A stretch of 64,000 nt of DNA from Dysidea avara. Its lineage: Eukaryota > Porifera > Demospongiae > Dictyoceratida > Dysideidae. Made by a program: the position numbers and the translations under genes. Position 1 is the stretch's first letter, and each line of letters begins with the position of its first letter. The notes beneath the pieces were generated by a model. The model made no database searches. It was not told where the DNA came from and saw only the letters and a list, made by a program, of their open reading frames with translations. The stretch covers positions 10,257,479-10,321,478 of the forward strand of contig NC_089278.1 in NCBI RefSeq assembly GCF_963678975.1, given 5' to 3'. Of this stretch, positions 1 through 10,709 are shown piece after piece.

Positions 1-1080
1 TAGTGTTGTTTTAGTAATGCATTTAGTTATAGTTTACCATCATTGATATATTTTAGTTATAGTTTTAGTTTAAGATGTTAGATTTTTATAGTTTAAGTTA
101 AAGTTTTTAGTTTTAGTTACCATCTTCAATACATTTTAGCTATAGTTTTAGATCTTAGATTTCAACAGTTTTAGTTTCATTTCCCATACGGTACCATTCA
201 TTACAAATACTGTAGTATTAAATATAATCATTTGGTCTTTTCTGGCCAAAACATCACTGTTGCCTTGTAGTTGATGACCAGGTAGATGCAATAGGGTAAA
301 TGGGTTCCACAATGCAAAGTAGACAGGAAACGGTGAACATTATAATCAGGATAACTCTCAAAAGCATGCATCAGAAAAGAGTGCACAGATGGCTACATGG
401 AAGTTGGAAAACGTTTGTCCCCGCCCAAACCCCACCCCTAGATCTAGGAGTCTACATTCAAAATATGTGTATATTGTGATGATATATAAGCAGTGCAAAT
501 AATAATAATAAAACAAACAAAAATCATGAGCTAAATTAATAAATAAATAAAAGATACATGTCAGGCTGGGAGGGTTATGCACCCACATGCGAGTCTCATG
601 GGGTGGACATTTGCCCCATTCCATGTCCATGAGTTGCCTCCAACTCAAAGTTGAGGCGTGATAGTGCAGGGTTTCATTAGGATTGGTAGGACGATGTTAG
701 AAATTCCTGTGGCTTCAAATATAGGAGAATTGTAGAACCCTGCACAACTTACCAAAACAACCACCATCACTAGACAGTGGTGGACAAGTGCCACATGGCA
801 AAAAAGTGTTTGTGTTATTGTATTGAGTAGTGTGTGATAATTGTGAATAATCGATTATTGTGAAAAGTCATTATTGTTATCAAGAAAATTTTCATTATCG
901 CGTTATTGTGATAACAGGAAATTTCCAGATATTTCTGTAAACTACATGTGGCCAACCTGAAATAAGACAATGTTACAATTCCAGGTATAATTCTAACCAG
1001 GAGCTTATGAGCCGTCAAAGGCGGCGAAGGAGCATGAAACTTACGCTGCCATCGAAATCCAAATTCATTAACAATTAGAA
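1..1080. other. AT-rich non-coding spacer
   Basis: No supported gene. The first ~180 bases are a low-complexity series of degenerate TTTTAGTTATAGTTTTAG-like units. Around 830-920 there is a string of ATTATTGTGA/ATCGATTATTG-like units resembling repeat debris. Short open frames here show no family features and their composition follows the AT-rich background. Confidence 0.6.
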
Positions 1081-1084
1081 TCAC

Positions 1085-2850
1085 CCCACATCAGACGAGT
1101 TGTCTCAGAAGTAATATGCTGCTCCCACTGCTTATCCCAAGAATAGTTCTTCTAATACACTGATGGTGAAAATGGTTCAGATGAACAAGATGTCACTTGT
1201 ATGGTGTCCAACACTCCAATAGTACACTTAGTATATATACACACCTGATACAGAAGTCCTTTAGTTGTAACTGACAGCATTCTGTCTTGAAAAATTGCAT
1301 GGCATAGTGCACCAAATGCTCTGGATGCAGCAGCTATACGTTTTTCTACCTCTGTGTCCAGCTTCCCATCAGGGAACCATGATATACAAATTCAGACACA
1401 CACTCCACATTTCCTCCTGATTCTACTATTGGTTGTTTATCTTCCTCTGTTATACCATGCCCAGCCACCAAGAACTTGATTAACTAACTGACAATCCAAG
1501 ACCAGCTGCAGTAGAGTGATGCTCTATTGGCCTCTTCAGCTCCGGCACATGATGTGGCTAATAATGCCACATCATCAGCAAACTGACACTTGTCAATATC
1601 AAATTACTCTGCCCCACTGGTGGGTCTGCGGAAAGCTGTCAGTCCAACTTATACAACAATGTAGTGCCTACACTCTTTACATTCCTTATTCGTGAAAACC
1701 ATCTTTCAGTAATGGCACAAGAATAGAGATTAAATAATGTTGAGGCAATGGTGCATCCCTACCTCAAGCCATTGTTCACATTAACTCTCCATCAATCTAA
1801 TCTGAGCAGTCATGTTTTCATGAAACCACCTCACGATGTTAATCAGCACTTCCAGTACTCTAAGCTTCCCAAGCACCTTCCAAAGAGCCTCACCTTTCTT
1901 TAAATCCACGAATATGAAAAAATTGCTTTTCCCGATGTTCAACAGCTTTCTCTGAATCGTTTTCTCTGAAATTTGACTGATGGTGAATGTCATATCATTA
2001 CAGCCCCGACCCTTCCCGAAACCACACTGTGATTCAGGGAGCAACTTCTCAGCAAGCTCTTGTAACCAGTTTTGTACAACTCTAGCTACTACTTTGCCAA
2101 CCACCTCCAACAAAGAAATCCCTCTCCAGTTATCACAGCATTTCAAATTTCCCTTCTGGGAATGGGTATCAAGATGGCAAACCCATTCTTGTGGGACCCA
2201 TTCTTCCTTCCACACAACTCTCAGTAAGTTGGTTAACAAATCACAAAACTCACCGTTATTAATTCCCACCTTAATCATCTCAGGTAAGATTCCTGAGCTA
2301 CCCGGAGCTTTCCCATTCTTCACTTTAGCAAGAGCAGCAGCAACTTCCTTATTAGATGGAATTGCAGCAATCTTCTCAAATACTGGCCTCTGCTCCACAA
2401 GGTCCAACTCACAAGGATCAAAATCGCTACAAATGTTAAGTACTGATGTTAAGTGTCTTCTCCAACAAGCCTGCTGAGAGGCCAGATAACTACACGGATT
2501 TTCATTCTCATCATCAATGCATGGTCACTATCCTAGATGGAGTTAACCCCATATTGTAAGTCTCTAATACCTCTCCATGTTTCTACTCCACTAAACTCCC
2601 TTGTTCAATCTCACTTGCTTTAGCTACAAACCTATCATTCTTTCCTTCCTAATTGCTTGTTTAAATTTTACATGATCTTCTTCACCTGTAGCCAGGCAAG
2701 TAGTGTACAGTTCATTTCTATGTTGGAGGAATAGGTTTAAAGCAGCAAAAGACTCTCTAAACCAATCCAGCTGGTGTTTCTTCTCATAACCTAACACAGA
2801 TTCAATCAAGGCAGTGCGAAATGCATACACACACTATGCTAGCGATGCAC
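1085..2850 (-). mobile_element. Decayed non-LTR retrotransposon (LINE), reverse transcriptase region
   Basis: Read on the minus strand, 2407 down to 1781 encodes the start of a LINE reverse transcriptase: NGKAPGSSGILPEMIK (finger motif), then CDNWRGISLLEVVGKV, then LPESQCGFGKGRGC, then FVDLKKGEALW, where the expected FVDLKKAFD catalytic block has been damaged by a small deletion. Downstream, with stop codons and frame changes, come NNGLRQGCTIA-like and FADDVALLA (the second catalytic Asp pair, near 1590) and the post-RT segment (AGHGITEEDKQP, then FVYHGS) to about 1090. Upstream at 2624-2830 is the pre-RT linker. Several stops and the deletion show it is dead. The 5' end lies just before the truncated channel gene that starts at about 3.0 kb. 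Confidence 0.85.
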
Positions 2851-3010
2851 TGTACATGTAGGTTGTTCGGTTGGTGATTGTACTTGTATGTGCCTCCAGG
2901 CCTAGTAATAGTACTAGTCATGATTTAGCAAGAACTTATGAACTAGCAATTGATAGCCTTTACCTAGAACATTGTTTAACTCTTTGTGATATGTGATTAT
3001 TTAGAAAGAG

Positions 3011-5573
3011 ATGGACAAGGATGATGATGCAGAAAGAGCAGCTTTTAGGACCTACCATGCATTAGTACACATGGCAGACTTTGAGGGAATTTCACTGAGC
3101 GATGTGGGTAAGTATATTGATATGTGCATGGAGATGTTGATATTACTCATACAGTAGTGTAGTAGTTATTTTATGACTTGTGGTTTGGTACTCTTGACAT
3201 GATTCTAAATTTTACTCAGAACCAGCCAGTGTTGGGCCAAAGGATCCTTTGCAATCTAAACACCATTCTGATCTTATGGAGGCTTGGAATCACTGCAAAA
3301 AGTGGTCCAAAAGTATAGAGCTGTTCTATCACTATGAAGAGGACCAGAAAGTGTTGGCAAAAGTTCATTTTAGATCTTATCCTGCTGTAAGTGTACACAG
3401 TAATGTGAAGATGTGTTTAACAAATGGTGACCATTAGGATGAACTTCCAGAAGAAATAATTGAAAAGGTAAAATATCGGGTAAATCGTGAATCCCCTGAG
3501 GACAAAACTCGAGATTTTCTAGAATGGATGATGTCTGTAAAGAAAGAAATCCACCATTTGGTATTTTAAATACTATCGTTGACATTGTATGTAATATTTT
3601 ATTTCAGACTGTTCTACGTGGAAAATGGTACACTAACATGTTTGTATACAACCTGTAAGGTATCCAGATATATCCATTAATACAATACATTTTATAACAG
3701 AAAAATGAGAAATTACTTACTCATACTTTGGACACTGGTGATGAACATAATGTTGGTGATTGCTTGGAGTGATGTTAACCTCAAATTGTAAGTTGTTTCA
3801 TCCTTGACGCGATTTAAATTTACTATGTTGTCTATCCAGTGGATATACTTACAATGCTCCAGATGAAGGAACAGAATATTCACCTGATGAAATGGCACTA
3901 CATACCTATTGTTTGGAAACTTCCTGTTACAATAACAACAATATCTTAAGCACTAATAATTTTACGGCTAATAATTGTACTCGTGATCTATGTGCAATAG
4001 AAAAGTCTCTCACTCCATCTATACCTGAGAATGATGGTAGAAGTCATTGGTTTTTTGGCTATGCTCTTTATATTGGAGGTGGCATTCACCTTCTGATGAG
4101 TATTGCAATGGTCATGTCTTACTTCCTCATCAACTCATCAAATTTTGTCCTGCCAGAGTTTTTCTATACATACGTGTATGTAATCTGTGTACAGTAAAGT
4201 ACAATAATTACTTGTACCTGTTTGTGTAGGCTTCGGAAAGAAAGAACTCCAACTTACTCAGATGAACCATTACTGGGATTGAGATCATTGTATCACATAG
4301 TAAGACAATGTGTATGGATGAGTTATGTTTTGTATGCTTATGTGGTGTAGATGTTTGTGGCATGCTCAGCACTGTCATTACCATTTTATGGATACTTCTA
4401 TTGTGTTTGTCTACTACACATTGTGATTGATAATGACATTCTACAACGAGTGTTGAGATCTGTTACTAAGAATGGTAAATTTGTTACAAACTTTGTGGTA
4501 TTTATATCAATCACAAATTGCAGGCACTTCATTGCTCTGGGTTGGTGCACTTGGTCTGGTAGTGATGTATATTTACAGTGTGGGTACATTCGCACTTTTG
4601 GCCAATGAATTTCATGAACCAGATCCTGAAGAAGATGGCGATAATGTTAGATTTTGTCGATCTCTCATTCAATGTTTTATCAGTGTGTTGGAGTATGGTT
4701 TACTGGACACTTTAGGACTGGTAAGTCAACCTAGATGAGTACATTATTAAATAATTATCTTCACAAACCTTTATCATGCCTAACTTTTTAATATGGAATA
4801 TTTATATAGACTGCTGATTTGCCAATGACATTTAAAGATGCTGCCCTCAGAACTGTCTTCTTTGATCTAACCTTCTTCATCATTGTGACCACTATTGGTC
4901 TGAACATTGTGTTTGGTATCATTGTGGATACATTCTCTGAACTGAGAGATGAAAGGGTAAATATGAAAGTTATAGTCACAAATGAGTGATAGTTACAGTG
5001 TATTATTGTGAATGTAGTGGCGCATAGAAGAAGATAAGAAGGGAGGCTGCTTCATTTGTAACATTCCTAGCTATGATTTTGAAAGAAGATCACAGGTATG
5101 TAATCTATGGTGTCCATTGTAGATGAGTATAAGGTTTGTTGTACTGTAGGGATTTGACCATCACGTGAAACATGAGCACTGCATGTGGCATTACATTTAT
5201 TTTTACTTGCACCTGGAGAGGATTGATGTCAGTGACCACAATGCTATAGAGAGCTTTGCATATCGACAGGTAATCTATTATATGAAGTTTGTGTCAGTTG
5301 CTAGTATTCATTGTAGATCAGGGAAGGCAAGACTGACTTTTTCCCATTGTTCCAAGCAAAAAGTTTAAGAGTTTCTCCTGATGAAACCTTAACACAACTT
5401 GCTGAGTTAAAGGAAATGGTAGCTGGAATCATGGAGCGCTTCAATCGCGAGGTACGGTAACATTTTACTGTTTTGACTATGCAATATTTAAACAGGAAAG
5501 GGTTGCAGCCTTGCGTAGAAAACGTGAGGAGCAAGCACAGTGGGAAAAAGAGCACACTGCTGAAGATCAATGA
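3011..5573 (+). CDS. 5'-truncated tandem copy of IP3-receptor-like channel (C-terminal channel module)
   Basis: Exons inferred from reading frame, GT-AG sites and the full-length paralogue at 13.6-26.7 kb: 3011-3107, 3220-3386, 3438-3560, 3608-3654, 3701-3787, 3840-4175, 4230-4299, 4351-4474, 4524-4720, 4810-4956, 5018-5095, 5150-5269, 5317-5451, 5496-5573. They encode the end of the regulatory region, six likely membrane segments, the pore, the S6 helix with NIVFGIIVDTFSELRDER, the Zn-binding linker (CFIC then HHVKHEH) and a charged C-terminal helix ending EEQAQWEKEHTAEDQ. No in-frame stop was seen. The first homologous exon contains an ATG (3011), so a short, ligand-domain-free channel of roughly 570 residues is possible. 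IP3-binding and MIR domains are absent. The expected GGGVGD filter is replaced by LLDTLGL followed by TADLP. Alternatively it is an unexpressed fragment; intact splice sites and frames argue against long neutral decay. Confidence 0.75.
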
Positions 5574-5850
5574 AGTTTATAGTTTTGAGACCTCTAGTTT
5601 TTTTTGTGAACCATTTCAGAATTTTTTCTTGCACCACATTTTGTTTGACCAAACATCTTCACAACCACATGCACCATATTAAATATGTTTCTTTATTATG
5701 TGAACTACACTGACTTGTTTACAATTAACTGTACTTTGTGTAAAATCTTAGGATCAGGACTTTGCAGGCTTTTACCTTTCATACATAAAAAATGCATGGG
5801 GCATGGCTACTAATTTGCATGTAGTTTGTCTCTTAACGTGACCTACACTG

Positions 5851-6144
5851 ATGAGGTTAAATAAGGTCATTAAGGAGCAGCTTTACTTACCACTTGTCAG
5901 AAGTCAGTTTTTGTTTGGTTCTGTATTGTGGAAACCCAACTTATTGAAAGACATTAAAACATTGGAGCGACTTCAACGCAGAGCAACAAAATATACTCTT
6001 AATGACTATGCTAGTGATTATAAACATCGATTATTAATGACTCAAGATTTTTCCACTTACGTATTTTCTATACATCTCAGACATTATGTTTCTGATAAAT
6101 TTCCAAACAATTTATTAGTTTCGCATCAGGAAATACACGTCTAG
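5851..6144 (+). mobile_element. LINE 3' fragment (post-RT region)
   Basis: A 97-residue open frame reads LPLVRSQFLFGSVLWKP, then LERLQRRATKYTLNDY, then YKHRLL. This is the characteristic region just after the reverse transcriptase of many metazoan non-LTR elements (SQLLYGS.LW followed by LE.VQRRATK). RT and endonuclease parts are absent, so it is a truncated insertion. It sits immediately after the truncated channel gene. Confidence 0.8.
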
Positions 6145-6509
6145 GTACAATTAAGGGTTACCATTATTCCACGGAACGGCACGGAACGGAATGGCACATT
6201 CCGTGGCATTATTCTCCGGAACGGAACGCCTAAAGTGCCTAGATATATCCTCTAAATCACTTTCAAACACTGTACTATGTTACTTTTGTGACAAAAAAAA
6301 ACGAGCCGGCTGTTTCTTGTAGCCGATAACTAGCCTTTCGGCTATAATTATGCCTCGAATTATGCTAATGTGGGATTTTATCACGTGACCTGCAGCTGTC
6401 ATCAGGTTACAACACGAGGGAACAGATGAGTTGGTGACGAATGCAAAGAAGTCATTTTGTGGTGAATTCAGTCTTTGCTGTAGTTATAGAAACGGTGCTT
6501 ATAGCAGGA

Positions 6510-6592
6510 AGAACCAGAATGGAAGGCAATTCCGACGGCAGAACCAGAGTGGAAAACAACCTGGACGGCAGAACCAGTGTGGTAGACCAGAG
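6510..6592 (+). repeat. 30-bp tandem repeat in a short open frame
   Basis: About 2.7 copies of a 30-bp unit beginning AGAACCAGAATGG, in frame within an open stretch (6431-6670). They encode repeated Arg/Gln/Asn/Gly units such as RRQNQSGKQPG. The open frame matches no family I recognise and may be a by-product of the repeat. Confidence 0.5.
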
Positions 6593-7500
6593 CTAAGAAG
6601 GACTGAGAATTACATTTTAGGTACTATAGCAGATCTCCGTGATTTTGATGAGAGATTCAGAGTTTTATAAACAAAGACCACTCAGTTGAAAACTGAACTT
6701 TTGGCTTGATTTATGAAAGAGAAATTTAGTACTGTTGTAGCTATGTTGCAATAAGTATGGGCCCTAACACAGAATTTGAAAACTTAAGTGAGTGGACAAG
6801 AATCTTTTGGGTATCAGTAAAAGTGGTGAGTGTGTGTTTGTTTGACATGTTGTCTCTCAACGGAACAGCCTGACTGCTCCAAACCTAGCTACAATTTTAT
6901 AATCTTCTTAAATGCAACAACTTTGTAAAGATCTGGCATTACAGGCTCCTTGAGCCTCCTTACTTGTAAACCTAATACTAATACTAACTTTAGAATGGAT
7001 TTACCATCAATTGAGCAAAATGAACACTATAGTGGTGATAATTTTAGTGGCTGAAAGTTAAGTTAAAATTTTATCAAATCTCTTTTGTGCTGCATGGGTT
7101 TGCTAAGCCTGTGGTGGAGTTACTGAAGTGTTGGTAGCCTGTAGTTGTTTACTAGGTAGGAAAACAATGGCAAGGCCAATAAAAAATGTCATTGCTTACT
7201 TTCTGGACAAGAATAGCATTGATATTAGCTTTTTGATGCACTGCAGTATCACATTGTGGTGGTGATACACAAACATTTAATGGTAGTACCCATTTTTTGC
7301 CACTTTCTCTCAATACTTTTCTTTGACTGCTTGGTTCACACCAATGAAATTATTGGGGCGAGCTTGAGCGAGCCCCACACTAGCGAGTCGCCCACGTAAC
7401 TTTCGTCTCAGCGACCATGCCCAAAAAACTACAAAAGAAATCGGAAAGAGACCCTGAAATAAACGGACTTACCGTGAAATAAACAGCGTAAATCACAGCA

Positions 7501-7872
7501 CTTCCATATATGTTCGTCTCATCGACCATGCCACGGAGAAATATACGATGTAGATTACAGCACTTCCATATATGTTCGTCTCATCGACCATGTCACGGAG
7601 AAATATACGACGTAGATTACAGCACTTCCATATATGTTCGTCTCATCGACCATGCCACGGAGAAATATACGACGTAGATTACAGCACTTCCATATATGTT
7701 CGTCTCATCGGCCATGTCACGGAGAAATATACGACGTAGATTACAGCACTTCCATATATGTTCGTCTCGTCAACCATGTCACGGAGAAATATACGAAGTA
7801 GATTACAGCACTTCCATATATGTTCGTCTCATCGACCATGTCACGGAGAAATATACAACGTAGATTACAGCG
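7501..7872 (+). repeat. Tandem array, 62-bp unit x 6
   Basis: Six consecutive copies start at 7501, 7563, 7625, 7687, 7749 and 7811. Each begins CTTCCATATATGTTCGTCTC and includes ATCGACCATG, CACGGAGAAATATACGA and GTAGATTACAGCA. Copies differ by one to a few substitutions. A degenerate partial unit (TTTCGTCTCAGCGACCATGCC) precedes the array near 7401. The array lies just upstream of the transposon open frame, as subterminal repeats often do. Confidence 0.93.
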
Positions 7873-7925
7873 TATGAAACACATGTATCAGCGCGTGAAT
7901 ATGAAAATCACCTAAGGTTGGCTAA

Positions 7926-9320
7926 ATGAATGCAGAAGAACGACTTAGAAGAAGGAGACAGCTGTACAGATTGAGAAGGGACCGAGAAACACAAGAAGAA
8001 GCTGAAGAAAGACAAAGGAGAAGCAGAGAATACTCCAGAACAAGATATGCTAGGCAAAGGGACACAATCTTGCAGCAGAGAAGGCAGAATTAGTATGTAA
8101 AATAATGAATCAGTCACACAACAATAACATTGATTTATCTACATAATAATTTTGTTTGCTTGCTTATGCTTTACGTTGTGTTATCAGATTTGTATATGTA
8201 CCATGCTAACATTGATTTTATTTCTTTTGATAGTGCTTCGAATCTCAGTACAGACACAAATTCTGATGTAAACATTAACGGATCACAGGATGCCGAATTG
8301 CCACCATACAATGACCCTGCTGTTATTTCTAAGATTGCGGAATTTCATGCTGAATTAGCTTCATTGGATCCAGTCGGATGTTCAACGCTACCACGTTCAC
8401 TTGAATATACACTCATCATCAGCTACCTATTGCTGCTATGCATGCTCCCATTAAATATGTTCAGGCTCGCCCCACGATGCTGTTTGCATCTGTCTAGTAT
8501 AGAACATGCTGACCAGGTTTCTACTCTATTTAGAGCTAATTTTAATATGGGCTCTGCTACTAACAATTAACTGTACCTTTTTATGTTTTAGCGGGAATAA
8601 AAGATTAATATTTCCTTACTTGTTTTGTAGTTAATATCATTATGTTAACAGTTGTTATGTTTGCTCCAACATGCAGATCATCTAGTGTGCAGTGAGGAAG
8701 GCTCATCACACAGTGGATCACTCCTTTTGGACAGCTCTCCATCGAGTCAACCTGTCAATGAAGCTTCTAAATACTTGTTCAAAAGTATACGACTCAGTGA
8801 AATGAAGCAGCATCCTCCTGCAAAATAAAAGACTGCTGATACATACAGAGAATCGTCCAAAGATGAAGACACCCATTCCTGGATTGATGAATTACACTTC
8901 ATGGATGGGGACAAAGCTGTGGTATTGTTGGGTGATTAGATTAATGTTGCAATTATCAATGCTAACCAATATAATAATGAACAAGTAGTTCAACCAAAAT
9001 TTCAAGATGTTGGCTATTGAGTTATTTGATTGTTGAAAGTGCTTTCGCTCAAGTTATACTTGACAGCAACAGAAATCACTTGGTGACAATTAGTAACTCA
9101 ACCAGAAAAGATGCGTTGGTTTTTGATAGTATGTTTTCTTATGACAACTAATGCAAGTGGCCTGTTTACTGCACACCAACAAAATCAGAATTTACCCTGA
9201 ACTTTGTAGATGTTCATAAACAGACTGGATGTAATGATTGTGGTTTGTTCAGCATTGCATATTCAGTGCTCCTGTGTTTAGGTGAAAACCCTGGCACATT
9301 AGTATTTGGCTACCCTATAA
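7926..9320 (+). pseudogene. Broken transposon protein: basic N-terminus and Ulp1/C48-like protease remnant
   Basis: 7926-8093 encodes a 55-residue Arg/Glu-rich peptide (RRRRQLYRLRRDRETQEE), a composition typical of transposon-encoded N-termini. About 8226-8400 encodes NDPAVISKIAEFHAELASLD, perhaps a following exon. 8690-9310 contains, over interrupted frames, a WIDELHFMDGDKAVVL segment, FAQVILDSNRNHLVTISN (the region around the protease catalytic His, with Trp-His replaced by Leu-Val) and VHKQTGCNDCGLFSIAYSV (the Gln and Cys motif of C48 peptidases). Stops and shifts between blocks make it non-functional. The protease identification rests on the QTGCNDCGLF motif. Confidence 0.65.
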
Positions 9321-9949
9321 GATGTGTAACCATCTCTCATCTTGTATTGAACAATAATGTTTTTCTATGTTACCAATCAGAGGCAAAAGAAGAAAAATCT
9401 GAAAATAAAATAAACTGAACAAGCAAAGGCTTACTGGATGCCTGGCATGCCACGTTGACCTCCAATGATATGCTGTTTGGAGTGTTCGGAATGGTACCAT
9501 GGGGATGTATGCATTTCTCCAGTTTCTTTTGAAGCACCTTAGACAAAGAATGGTCAAAGCTATGTTGAAACTAATTAGTGTTTAGTAATTGTTACAGTGT
9601 AGTCTATCATTGTACCATTTATTTGCTGTACTGCTTTTAATTTGATTGTGTTAATTTACTGTATATGCTAATACTTTGTCACTTATTTTACTCGATAATG
9701 TTGGTGTTATCAACATAGTTAATTGTATTCAATTTTTGCTGTTCAACTGTATTCTTGCTTGGTTAAATTAGACATGCTGTATAGCTACATACATAGTTGA
9801 GACTTGGGGACTGGTCCAAGTTGAGAGACAACCTTTAAGTTTATTAGTACTGTAATAAAACAGATATAATACTGCGACTAGCTACTAGTTTTTATGCTAT
9901 AGCTTTACAGACCTGATAGCTATAGATTTAGAGTTGAACGTAGTCCCTT

Positions 9950-10700
9950 ACGTCCTTCCCGGACATGACTAAAACACGGAACGGACTAACAAACGGACTG
10001 GGAAGAACTTGCCTGAAAGCGTTTTTTGGCCATAGAAATTCACTGTATAGCTGCTAGAAAGAATATAACGTGCAACAATGACCTGAAACAAACCTCTGAA
10101 CCACTCTGAACACGATGTCGAAGTGTGCTCAAGCCGATACTAAGCCCTGCGCTTAAAGATAGTCTGAAATTAAATTCATTTTGTGTTTAATTAAAAGCGC
10201 ACTTTCATTTCGCATTTGTAAACAAGAAGCTTTAAGCCTGTTAAGACACTATGTTACTTGGATTTTGTGGTCTGGTTAATTGCTGCAATTAGTTTGATGG
10301 CTGATCTTCAGTTTTACAGGTGACAGCTTGTGACAGGTAGGCTTTGTGGCGTGACCATGCGCATTCACTCATTGTATTTAATCAGCTGGCAAGGCACTGG
10401 CTACTACAAATACAGTTTGTGTTATTTTGTTTGTTAAACTTGTTTACAACACTAACCGACAACTTTGCTGTCACAGGCGCTCACACTGGCAGACTGGCGT
10501 TTTGTAAGTTATCCCAGGGTGTAATGGCGGCTCGAACATACGTTCAGAGGTTTGTTTAAGGCTGTTGTTACGTGTTGTATTATTTGTAGCAGCGATATAG
10601 TGAGTTTCTATGGCAAAAAAAACATTTTTAGGGAAGTTCCTTCCAGTCCGTTTGTGAGTCCATTTTCCCAGTCTGTTCCGTGTTTTAGTCATCTCCGAAC
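9950..10700. mobile_element. Foldback/MITE-like element with ~150-bp inverted arms
   Basis: The left arm (about 9965-10110) starts ATGACTAAAACACGGAACGG and the right arm (about 10545-10692) is its reverse complement, ending GTTTTAGTCAT. Shared internal blocks include GCCATAGAAA, ACAAACGGACTGG and AAACAAACCTCTGAAC. The arms differ by small indels and substitutions. The ~430-bp centre contains no recognisable gene. Confidence 0.75.
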
Positions 10701-10709
10701 TTCCCTTAT

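Larger units (their letters stand above)
6848..9832. mobile_element. Candidate ~3 kb TIR element carrying a C48 protease remnant
   Basis: Left terminus TGTTGTCTCTCAAC (6848-6861) and right terminus GTTGAGAGACAAC (9820-9832) form a 13-bp perfect inverted repeat. Enclosed are the 62-bp tandem array (7501-7872), a basic Arg-rich N-terminal open frame (7926-8093) and a broken Ulp1-like protease domain (about 9030-9310). Ulp1/C48 protease modules are common passengers in eukaryotic DNA transposons. No transposase catalytic domain was recognised, so the superfamily is left open. Confidence 0.5.

Noticed and set aside
358-1084. Short minus-strand open frames of 89-96 residues
   Set aside because: AT-rich composition, no family motif, no splice context; treated as chance.
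7501-7872. CRISPR-like array
   Set aside because: The 62-bp units are contiguous tandem copies without unique spacers, in a eukaryotic transposon context.
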